A stretch of 64,000 nucleotides of DNA from assembly GCA_035566895.1 (NCBI GenBank), contig DATMQA010000110.1, positions 1-64,000 on the forward strand, read 5' to 3'. Under the pieces are notes generated by a model. That model did not search any database, was not told the origin of the DNA, and saw nothing but the letters and a program-made list of their open reading frames with translations. The translations under genes were made by a program, and so were the position numbers. Shown here in pieces: positions 53,601-60,219 of the stretch. The stretch comes from DATMQA01 sp035566895. GTDB lineage: Bacteria; Verrucomicrobiota; Verrucomicrobiia; Limisphaerales; UBA8199. Positions within the stretch are counted from its first letter, which is position 1; each line of letters begins with the position of its first letter.

Positions 53601-54014
53601 TTGAGATGTGCGCGATTTCTGGCCTCTGACACGCGCCTGATCACCTTTGACAGGAACGGCGACGCCTCAGTCTGGGAGTTGCCGGTGGAGAGCAAGCCCG
53701 CTGCCGACCTCGTCGGCCTTGCGCATCTCCTTTGCGGTGGCAGAATCAACCCCGCCCTTGGCCTAAGACCCACTTCCTCGGAACCGCTGCAGAATCTCTG
53801 GGAAAGACTCCGGAGCAAATACCCTGAATGTTTCGAGACTTCGAAGGAAGACGCCTCAGCCTGGCACGAGTTCGAGGCTGAGGAGAGTGAACTTGAGGCA
53901 AACTGGGCTGTGGCGGCCTTTCATTGGGAGCGGCTGTCCTACATAAGGCCGGATGACCCGGTGGTGCTCCGGCGTTGCGCCGAACTCAAGCATTACCTAA
54001 AACCCTTAGACTGA
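50655..54014 (+). CDS. Transmembrane Ser/Thr protein kinase with WD40 repeats
   Basis: 1119 residues. The kinase domain spans 15-260 (GRGSYGEVW, AVKIVE, HRDVKPSN near 155, DIG in place of DFG, then GTEGFIPPEGPG and DVYGLGKVLYEA). One membrane helix is near 296-315 (VAVALSLALLVLAPFGYQFY). A short TPR-like link (GNRALEAGDLTGALPYYAEAL) comes next, then more than ten WD40 blades from about 395 to 1040 with AAFSPDGRHIVTA- and TARIWE-type repeats. The WD40 part faces the periplasm by topology. It probably senses a signal and controls the linked ECF factor. Confidence 0.93.
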   Translation: MASASASARRPPSIPDHELLRCIGRGSYGEVWLARSRLGVYRAVKIVERESFEDEKPFERELSGIRKFEPISRSHEGFIDILHVGIDDEHGCFYYVMELGDDQERGQAIDVEHYSPKTLSKELSVRSRLSWQQSLELGLALSRALAELHKRGLVHRDVKPSNIIFVNGVPKLADIGLVADIDDARSFVGTEGFIPPEGPGTPQADVYGLGKVLYEACTGLDRLNFPELPTYWDTFPERERFLELNEVILHACRNEAARRYQSAWDMHAEMVILANGKSVKRLRVLERRVSLVKRVAVALSLALLVLAPFGYQFYRERAISAERRERQVGANIAYGNRALEAGDLTGALPYYAEALALDQGKPNAQAQHRLRFGSVLRQCPKLLHLWFTGRESECVAMSPDGRTVLNIEFFGQAQLFNSTNGKPLTPNFGQNQGLRRGAFSPDGRLIVTASEDKTACLWDAQDGRFLRRLDHPDKVMSAAFSPDGRHIVTACDDHMGRVWSAETGALEIVLKGHTDAVLSAAFSPGGKYIVTSGRDNTARIWESATGRPHGQPLPHPPGWVTDAQFSPDGCKLITACGDHRARVWDVASGRMIQPELIHRDVVRTATFSPDGQFILTASLDGTVGLWDGATHQPLNPNPVLRHSDRVTHAAFSSDGHQIITSCIDGTVRIWDLAGVVVAPRPVHAIFSDDGNRFLTVTNGRIQVCETVSKRAVSAEIRPALPVKKAILNWDGHFVLTLGANSQKEGQTKVETWDVATGRQQGPPLFFTNEPAGMVLSSNGAILLTLDPCKIQTWNVREGSSLACLVASKNLFTNATINPAGSSAAAWGGAEVSVFSTMTGQELFAPLSHPFPVTHAEFSPDGLRLVSCGADPFFTRCYAQSWDAVSGHPAGPHLNHSDGVVWATFSPDGSRIATASEDFTASIWDPSTGNPVAAGLLHQEHVWTSIFSTHGKWLATASSDQTARVWSAQTGDPLTPALRHLQPLRCARFLASDTRLITFDRNGDASVWELPVESKPAADLVGLAHLLCGGRINPALGLRPTSSEPLQNLWERLRSKYPECFETSKEDASAWHEFEAEESELEANWAVAAFHWERLSYIRPDDPVVLRRCAELKHYLKPLD

Positions 54015-54386
54015 CCGTTCGCGACCGCAGGCCTTTCCGGTCACTGCCACCGGCCAGTCTCAAGGAGCCATGTTCCCAGCCCATGGTCACGGCGCGTTCC
54101 GCTGCTAACGGTCGTCTCCTCTTACCGCACTGGAACCACATCAATGCTTGGGCTCGCCATTCGATTTGATAGAAAAATTATCTTTTCCTATCTGCTGATA
54201 CGGAGGCACTTACACAAATCACCAAATTTTTCACCAGATTTTTTGCAAGATTCTTCATTTTCTTACGAATTAAGGATAGAAGCCTGTCACTTAACCTGCT
54301 GAAACGGCCCCCCTGACGCGAGGGCGCAGAGAACCAGCGGCAGTCGAGTTGGGCTCGAAACAAAACAATAAAACGACCGAGTCCTT
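54015..54386. other. Regulatory spacer upstream of the sedolisin gene
   Basis: No ORF. It contains the phased T-tract motif at 54222-54272 and an AT-rich stretch between GC-rich genes. A small dyad around GGCCCCCC/GAGGGC at 54306-54325 is weak. Confidence 0.5.
54222..54272 (+). promoter_or_regulatory. Phased T-tract motif shared with the sigma-gene upstream region
   Basis: AAATTTTTC at 54224-54232, AGATTTTTTG at 54236-54245 (identical to 46354-46363), CAAGATTC, then TTACGAATTA ending at 54272. It lies 114 bp upstream of the sedolisin start, a natural place for a promoter or operator. Confidence 0.6.
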
Positions 54387-56042
54387 ATGGCCTTGAGCAA
54401 ACAACGAACTATCCTCGCTGGCAGCGACAAACAGATGCTCCCGCGCGCGAAACCCATCGGGAAGGTTGACCCCCACCAGCAGCTTGAAATTACGGTGCTG
54501 CTTCGTCCGCGCGCCGCCGCGACCTACGCCGACCGGGCCATGCAACTCGGCGGCGAATTACCGGCGGACAGGCAGTACCTGAGCCGCCAGCAACTGAGTG
54601 ACACCCACGGCGCCGACCCGGCGGATGTGGCTCAAATCGATGCCTTCGCCCATGCGCACCACCTAACTATCGTCCAGACCCATCTGGAGCGCCGGACGGT
54701 GCGCCTCGCGGGAACGGTGGCTGACCTCACAAGCGCGTTCCGGCCGAATTTGAAGAATTACCGTCTGGGCACACGCGCTTTCCGAGGCCGCACCGGCCCA
54801 CTCTCTCTTCCGAAGGAACTCGATCAAATTGTTCTCGGTGTATTCGGGTTCGATAATCGCCCGGTCGCGCAGCCGCATTACCGCCGGGCGCCCGCCGCTC
54901 GCAAAACCGGCAGGGCCTCGCCTCGCAACGCCACCGGCGGCAGCTTCACGCCCCCGGAAGTGGCGGCGCTTTACGATTTCCCTGCCGGCCTGGACGGCTC
55001 GGGCCAGTGCATCGCTCTCATCGAACTTAACGATATGGATAAAAACGGAAACGTGACCGGGACCGGCTACGCCGCCGCCGACCTCCAAACCTATTTCCAG
55101 AAGCTTAAGCTCCCCCTGCCGCCGGTGGCCGCTATCGGCGTTGGCGGCGGGCGCAATGCTCCCGGCCCGGACCCAAACGCGGATGGCGAAGTAATGCTCG
55201 ACATCGAGGTGGCAGGGGCCGTCGCGCCCGCGGCCAACATCGCGGTCTATTTTGCGCCGGACACCGACCAGGGCTTCCTCGATGCTATTCATGCGGCGGT
55301 GCACGACGATGTGCGCAAGCCTTCAGTCATCTCGATAAGCTGGGGCAGTTCCGAGGATTCCTGGACGGACCAGTTTCGCAGTGCGTTTGACCAGGCCTTT
55401 CAAGATGCGGCCATGTTGGGAGTCACGGTCTGCTGCGCCGCAGGCGACAACGGTTCAGCCGATCAGGGCACGGCCGATCGAGACGGAAGTCCGCATGTGG
55501 ATTTTCCTGCATCCAGCCCGTTCGCGCTGGCCTGCGGGGGAACGAAACTGCTCGGGTCCGGCACTCGGATCGCCAATGAATCGGTTTGGAATGAGGGCAA
55601 TGCCGGGGGAGCGGGCGGCGGTGGCGTCAGCAATTGCTTCCCACCCCCCGCATACCAGACGGCCCTTAAGGTGCCTCTTTCACCCAACGGGAAACCTGGC
55701 CGAGGCGTGCCCGATGTGGCCGGCGATGCCGACCCGCAGACAGGTTATCAGGTGCGGGTGGGCGGCCAGAATACAGTGATTGGCGGTACCAGTGCGGTTG
55801 CCCCTTTGTTTGCCGGGTTGTTAGCCAGGATAAACCAGCAGTTGGCCAAATTGAGCAAACCTCCCGTCGGGTTCATGAACCCTATTCTCTACAAAAACCC
55901 GGGAGTTTTCCACGACATCGTCGAGGGCAACAACGACATCGATGGCAGCCTGCGCAAATACAACGCTGGTCCGGGTTGGGACGCCTGCACTGGCCTCGGC
56001 AGCCCCGATGGCGCTACATTAATGCAAACCCTGGGAGCTTAA
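54387..56042 (+). CDS. Sedolisin (S53) serine-carboxyl peptidase
   Basis: 551 residues. The pro-domain (about 30-165, with the LSLPKELDQIVLGVFGFD end) is followed by the catalytic domain. Catalytic residues E268 and D272 lie in DGEVMLDIEVAG, oxyanion D354 in AAGDNGS and S469 in GGTSAVAP. A calcium-site Asp-rich stretch near the C-terminus (HDIVEGNNDIDGS) completes the fold. These enzymes work at acid pH and are normally secreted and self-processed. No signal peptide is visible. Possible first gene of the downstream unit. Confidence 0.93.
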   Translation: MALSKQRTILAGSDKQMLPRAKPIGKVDPHQQLEITVLLRPRAAATYADRAMQLGGELPADRQYLSRQQLSDTHGADPADVAQIDAFAHAHHLTIVQTHLERRTVRLAGTVADLTSAFRPNLKNYRLGTRAFRGRTGPLSLPKELDQIVLGVFGFDNRPVAQPHYRRAPAARKTGRASPRNATGGSFTPPEVAALYDFPAGLDGSGQCIALIELNDMDKNGNVTGTGYAAADLQTYFQKLKLPLPPVAAIGVGGGRNAPGPDPNADGEVMLDIEVAGAVAPAANIAVYFAPDTDQGFLDAIHAAVHDDVRKPSVISISWGSSEDSWTDQFRSAFDQAFQDAAMLGVTVCCAAGDNGSADQGTADRDGSPHVDFPASSPFALACGGTKLLGSGTRIANESVWNEGNAGGAGGGGVSNCFPPPAYQTALKVPLSPNGKPGRGVPDVAGDADPQTGYQVRVGGQNTVIGGTSAVAPLFAGLLARINQQLAKLSKPPVGFMNPILYKNPGVFHDIVEGNNDIDGSLRKYNAGPGWDACTGLGSPDGATLMQTLGA

Positions 56043-56047
56043 CCTTT

Positions 56048-57367
56048 ATGCAAAACATCAACCAAATCCAAACCCTCATCGTCCTCATGTTCGAAAACCG
56101 GTCCTTCGACCATCTCATGGGCTATCTGGGCCTGCCCCCTCACAACAAAGATGTCGAGGGACTCCAAAAAATTCCGGGATTCACCAACGATTACAACGGC
56201 TCCCCGTACCCCATCTTCCGCCTCGCCAATCCCAGCCAGAAGCTGCCCGACGATCCCCCGCACGAGCGGGAGAACATCGGCACCCAGCTCGACCCGGACG
56301 GCGACTACAGCTACTCCATGAAAGGCTTCGTCCGCAGTTACGCCTCGGTTCGCCAGGTCAACCCGGGCGACCAACCCATGGTCATGGGCTATTACACCGC
56401 CGACGATGTGCCTTCGACGCATTTCTTCGCGACCAACTACGCCATTTGCGACCATTGGTTCACTCCCATCCCCACCGGCACCCAGCCCAATCGCCTGATG
56501 GCCTTCAGCGGTTACACCCTCAACGACCGCAACCAAAGCGCCATCATTCCCAAGCAGGATCTTGTTTATGACTGGCTCACCCGCAATAACATCACCTGGC
56601 GCGTCTATCATGAGGGCATTCCCTTCTTCATGATGATGGATGATTGGCACGTCAAGGTCCTCACCGATGACCACTTCTGCAGCTATGACGATTTCCAGGA
56701 TGACGTCAACTCCGGCAAGCTCCCCCAGGTCGTCTTCATCGAACCCCGCTACACCGACGCCCCCCACTTCGAAACCGCCTCCGACGACCACGCCCCGTCC
56801 CCCGTCACCCCCGGCCAGCAATTCCTCAGTCGCGTCTATTCCGACCTCATCACCAGTTGGGCGCAGTGGCAGAAAACCCTCCTGATCGTCAACTACGATG
56901 AAAACGGCGGCTTCTTCGACCACGTCAAGCCGCTGCCCATCCCCACCGCCCCGCCCAATGGAGCCAATTACAAATACGGCCCGTTCCAAACCACCGGCCC
57001 GCGCATCCCGGCCTATATCATTTCGCCTTTCGTCAAACCGGGCGCGGTCTATCACGGCAACCTCGACCACACTTCGGTCCTCAAATGCATCGCGAAACGC
57101 TTCGGCAACGGCAGCTACTCTCCCGCCGTGGATGCCCGGCCCGTCGGCAATATCTGGGATGCTCTCGAACTCGATGCCCCGCGCGGGGACGACGCCGATT
57201 TCCCCCCGCCGCCGGTGAACGCCGGCTTTTTGCCCGGCACGACGCCAGCCCCGAACGACGCCATGCCCCAGGCCTTCGCCGCCGCTGCTGCCAAGGCCAA
57301 AGCCGATGCGCCCGCCGCTGCCCAGGCCAAATTCCCCGAACTCTTCAGCCACTTCGATAATATTTGA
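56048..57367 (+). CDS. Phosphoesterase of the phospholipase C/acid phosphatase (AcpA) family
   Basis: 439 residues. It starts with the family N-terminus QIQTLIVLMFENRSFDHLMGYL and has WFTPIPTGTQPNRL, YDENGGFFDHVKP and LDHTSVLKCIAKRF motifs, which hold the metal and nucleophile residues of the alkaline-phosphatase-fold phosphatidylcholine phospholipase C group. An Ala/Pro-rich tail (AAAAAKAKADAPAAAQA) closes it. No signal peptide. 5 bp after the sedolisin stop, so they are likely co-expressed. Substrate: a phosphodiester or phosphomonoester, not determinable. Confidence 0.92.
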   Translation: MQNINQIQTLIVLMFENRSFDHLMGYLGLPPHNKDVEGLQKIPGFTNDYNGSPYPIFRLANPSQKLPDDPPHERENIGTQLDPDGDYSYSMKGFVRSYASVRQVNPGDQPMVMGYYTADDVPSTHFFATNYAICDHWFTPIPTGTQPNRLMAFSGYTLNDRNQSAIIPKQDLVYDWLTRNNITWRVYHEGIPFFMMMDDWHVKVLTDDHFCSYDDFQDDVNSGKLPQVVFIEPRYTDAPHFETASDDHAPSPVTPGQQFLSRVYSDLITSWAQWQKTLLIVNYDENGGFFDHVKPLPIPTAPPNGANYKYGPFQTTGPRIPAYIISPFVKPGAVYHGNLDHTSVLKCIAKRFGNGSYSPAVDARPVGNIWDALELDAPRGDDADFPPPPVNAGFLPGTTPAPNDAMPQAFAAAAAKAKADAPAAAQAKFPELFSHFDNI

Positions 57368-57380
57368 AGACGGTCGTCTT

Positions 57381-58712
57381 ATGTCTCTCCAGCAACTACT
57401 CCCCCGCCCATTGCCCGCACGCGACGTCATCCAGCGGACCACCTTCAGCCATGACATCCAGCAGACCGCGTTCAGCCATGACATCATGGACCGCTACGTC
57501 TGCAATAGCTGGGCCCAGGTGAGCGCCGCCCAAACCAACGGCGGTTACCCCTTCGATGCCGTCATCATCGGCGCCGGCCTGTTCGGCGGATACTGCGCGG
57601 AGAGGCTCTACCGCTTTGGCTCCAGCCTTGCCCTGCGCATCCTCGTCCTGGACGCCGGCGCCTTTCCGCTCCCCTCCGGCGTCCGGAATCTCCCGGCGGT
57701 GTTCCCCGCCGCGCAGCCCGCCACCCCCTCCATCACCGCCGTCAAGGCCGCGCCTCTGTCTGGTCTGGGCTCCCCGCCCGCCACCGGCTTGTTCGCCTTC
57801 GACAAATTCAGCAGCGGCCCGTTTCTCACCGACGCCATCCACAACGATATCGGCGTCAACACCGGTTACGGCGACGTCAGCCGTCGTATCTTCCTCGTCC
57901 CCCGCGTTCGGGTCCTGCGCCTGAACTTGCAGGGAAACACCGTCGCGAGCATTGACCTGGTCGTTGATGGCCAACGCCAGACCCTGCCCATCGCGCCCGC
58001 TTGCGCCGTCGTCATCGCTAACGGCACCCTCGAAGCGGCCCTCGGCCCGGCCAATCCCTCCCTGACCGCCCTTCCCCTGGCCCGCCGCACCTCCCTGGCG
58101 ATCATCCAGGCCGCCACGCCAACGCCCGCCCCGGGCTTCTCTCCCCTTTCCCTCGACCCGAAAGACTGGCAAATGGTCCAACCGCCCGGCCCCATCGCCG
58201 TGGTCCGCCATTACGGCCAGGTCCTTGAAACCACCGGCTCTCACCCCAAATTCTCTTACGGACTCTATTGGTACATGAAGGAGACCTTCGCCAACTTCAT
58301 TCTCCGCATCGACTGGCGCGTCGCCCGCCTCGACGACAATTCCGGCATCTACATCCGTCTGCCCGCGCCCACCGTCCCATCTCCGCTCGCCGCCGCCGAT
58401 AACCAGGGCCTGGAAATCCAAATCGACGAGCGCGGGTTCGACTCCGCCACGAACACCGCCGGCAACGCCAACCAGCAAACCGGCGCCATCTGCAAACTCT
58501 CCGCGCCCACGTCCTTCCCCTCCAACCCCATCGGCGCTTGGAACACCTTCTTCATCGAAGCCAACGGTTCGCAGATCAAAGTGGCCCTCAACGGCCTGTT
58601 TGTGAACACCTATCTGAGTAACCGCCTCGGTTCCGGTTACATCGCCCTCCAGGCCCATCACGGCGCGTCCCGCGTCCAATTCCGAAACCTCCAAATCAAA
58701 AAACTGCCGTGA
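57381..58712 (+). CDS. Chimera: truncated GMC-type oxidoreductase fused to a DUF1080 domain
   Basis: 443 residues. The N-terminal part has an FAD dinucleotide motif (DAVIIGAGLFGGYCAERL, ILVLDAG) and a shortened middle (DVSRRIFLVPRVRVLRL and IANGTLEAAL) reminiscent of GMC oxidoreductases, but the GMC catalytic C-terminus is missing. The C-terminal 190 residues are a DUF1080 domain (YGLYWYMKETFANFILRIDWRV, NSGIYIRLPAP, IGAWNTFFIEANG, VQFRNLQIKKL). A TTFSHDI/TAFSHDI duplication sits at the start. The gap to the phosphoesterase is 13 bp. Activity is uncertain. Confidence 0.75.
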   Translation: MSLQQLLPRPLPARDVIQRTTFSHDIQQTAFSHDIMDRYVCNSWAQVSAAQTNGGYPFDAVIIGAGLFGGYCAERLYRFGSSLALRILVLDAGAFPLPSGVRNLPAVFPAAQPATPSITAVKAAPLSGLGSPPATGLFAFDKFSSGPFLTDAIHNDIGVNTGYGDVSRRIFLVPRVRVLRLNLQGNTVASIDLVVDGQRQTLPIAPACAVVIANGTLEAALGPANPSLTALPLARRTSLAIIQAATPTPAPGFSPLSLDPKDWQMVQPPGPIAVVRHYGQVLETTGSHPKFSYGLYWYMKETFANFILRIDWRVARLDDNSGIYIRLPAPTVPSPLAAADNQGLEIQIDERGFDSATNTAGNANQQTGAICKLSAPTSFPSNPIGAWNTFFIEANGSQIKVALNGLFVNTYLSNRLGSGYIALQAHHGASRVQFRNLQIKKLP

Positions 58713-58755
58713 ACCGCCCACACTTTCGTCTCGCAAAAAGACTGCCAGGGAGTCT

Positions 58756-58782
58756 CCCTCTCCCCTTCGGAAGGGGAGAGGG
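58756..58782. repeat. Perfect 12-bp stem-loop after the chimera gene
   Basis: CCCTCTCCCCTT and AAGGGGAGAGGG pair across CGG, 44 bp beyond the stop. No T-tract, so it is more like a REP-type or RNA-stability hairpin than a terminator. Confidence 0.55.
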
Positions 58783-58845
58783 CAGCGGTGGGCGGCGCTT
58801 GCCAAATCACCATATGCCAATGCTATCCTTGGCCAAGATCAGCCT

Positions 58846-59808
58846 ATGAACCTCCCCGCGACATCAATTTGCCACCCCTTTTTTTCCATACGTTGTGCAC
58901 GAAACCGCTCCGCGTGCCTCCTTCCCGCCTTCGTGTCTATTCGAGTCTATTCGTGGTTGTTTCTCCTCCTCGCCGCCGGCTGCGCCTCCCTCCCTCCATC
59001 CAACGTCGAAACCTTCTCCTCCGGCGTCACCGCCGCCAGAAACCAAACCACCCTCGCCTTCCAGGCCGTCACCGACCTCACCAGCCAGTCCATCATCGAC
59101 TACGCCGCCGCCCAGGCCACCCTCACTGACAGCAACTTTCTCCCCGTCCTCCCGCCCGATTCCGTCGCCACCTGGGACGCTGCGTTTGGCGGCTTGCAAA
59201 AATACAGCCAAAACCTCGTCCTCCTCACCTCACCCAACCTCGCCAAAGACTACGAAGACGCCGTCGCCAACCTCGCTGCCCAGGTCAAACAAACCGGCGA
59301 CGAACTCAAATCCCAGAAACTCATTGCCAGCGAGCCGGCTCTCTCGCCTTCACTGGCCGCCGCTTTTACTGAACTCAGCTCCCTCCTCCTGCGCGCCAAA
59401 GCCCAGCACGATGCCCGGGTCATTCTGCTCCGAAGCGACCCCGTCATCCGGCAGATTTTCACCAACATGGCCTACGCCATCGGCGACAACCAGAACACCG
59501 CCCTGCGCGGCACCGTCCATGCCCACTGGGAACAAAACAAGGCAAAACTCAAGGTGGCCTTTCTAAGTACGACCAAACCCGAAGAGCGCCGCAGCCTTGC
59601 CGCTCAATATTCCACGCTCCTGGCCAGCGAGGTCACCCAGGACCTCGCCCTTGCTTCGTTGCAGCGTTCCTTCCTCGCCCTCGCCGACGCCCACCACGCC
59701 CTCGCCAATGGCCGCAATGCCAGCCTGGCTACCGCCATCTCCGCTGTCGAACAGGAAGTCCAGCACACCTACGACCTGTCCAATCGCTTCCAAAAAATCG
59801 CCCATTAG
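58846..59808 (+). CDS. Putative lipoprotein, mostly helical
   Basis: Up to 320 residues. A lipobox LLLAAGC puts the lipidated Cys at 46 if the ATG at 58846 is used. The first 45 residues are unusual and the stretch before the hydrophobic core is encoded by a 10-bp array (58930-58959); an alternative GTG at 58933 would give a more normal signal. The mature part is Ala/Leu-rich with long helices and no known domain. Likely an outer- or inner-membrane-anchored periplasmic protein. Confidence 0.7.
   Translation: MNLPATSICHPFFSIRCARNRSACLLPAFVSIRVYSWLFLLLAAGCASLPPSNVETFSSGVTAARNQTTLAFQAVTDLTSQSIIDYAAAQATLTDSNFLPVLPPDSVATWDAAFGGLQKYSQNLVLLTSPNLAKDYEDAVANLAAQVKQTGDELKSQKLIASEPALSPSLAAAFTELSSLLLRAKAQHDARVILLRSDPVIRQIFTNMAYAIGDNQNTALRGTVHAHWEQNKAKLKVAFLSTTKPEERRSLAAQYSTLLASEVTQDLALASLQRSFLALADAHHALANGRNASLATAISAVEQEVQHTYDLSNRFQKIAH
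58930..58959. repeat. Three 10-bp units TTCGTGTCTA / TTCGAGTCTA / TTCGTGGTTG
   Basis: In-register 10-mers that also encode part of the lipoprotein signal peptide (FVSIRVYSWL). Confidence 0.65.
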
Positions 59809-59814
59809 CGCCGA

Positions 59815-59863
59815 CTATCCTCTATCCATCATCCATCATCCACCATCCACCATCCTGCATCAG
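59815..59863. repeat. Seven heptamers of the CTATCCA/CCATCCA type
   Basis: CTATCCT, CTATCCA, TCATCCA, TCATCCA, CCATCCA, CCATCCT, GCATCAG fill the gap between the lipoprotein and the helical gene in exact 7-bp register. Confidence 0.8.
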
Positions 59864-59865
59864 CC

Positions 59866-60201
59866 ATGAACCAAACCTTGCAGCAAATCCACGACCTGCT
59901 CCTCGCCCAGCACAACGCCCTGGCCAACCTCCTCGATGCTCAGACCGACCCCGCCAAAGCCAAGGCCATCCTCATGGAAATGCAGGAAGTCCTCCACCGC
60001 ATCGACCTCGTCCAGAACCTTCTCTTTCGCCAATCCTCCGCCCAATTGGACCAAACCCTCGCCGGCATCAAAAAGGCCAACGATTCGCTCGCCCAATCCC
60101 TGGCCTCCTTCGGCAACCTTGTTGATTTCGTCTCCTCCACCACCAAATTCCTCACCGCCGTTGACCAGGCCATCGACATTGCAAAAACCCTGGCGGCTTG
60201 A
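59866..60201 (+). CDS. Small helical protein
   Basis: 111 residues with no signal peptide, strongly heptad-like (LQQIHDLLLAQHNALANLLD, MQEVLHRIDLVQNLLF, SSAQLDQTLAGIKKANDSL). No known domain. It could be a coiled-coil adaptor. It lies between the lipoprotein and the hybrid kinase in the same direction. Confidence 0.65.
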   Translation: MNQTLQQIHDLLLAQHNALANLLDAQTDPAKAKAILMEMQEVLHRIDLVQNLLFRQSSAQLDQTLAGIKKANDSLAQSLASFGNLVDFVSSTTKFLTAVDQAIDIAKTLAA

Positions 60202-60219
60202 TTCGCCGCCTCTCCGGCT

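Noticed and set aside
56039..57487. 482-codon minus-strand frame antisense to the phosphoesterase
   Set aside because: Gly/Val/Glu-rich shadow created by C-ending codons on the plus strand; the sense frame has clear phosphoesterase motifs.
57396..58820. 474-codon minus-strand frame antisense to the GMC/DUF1080 chimera
   Set aside because: Same reason: GC-driven shadow without domain features.
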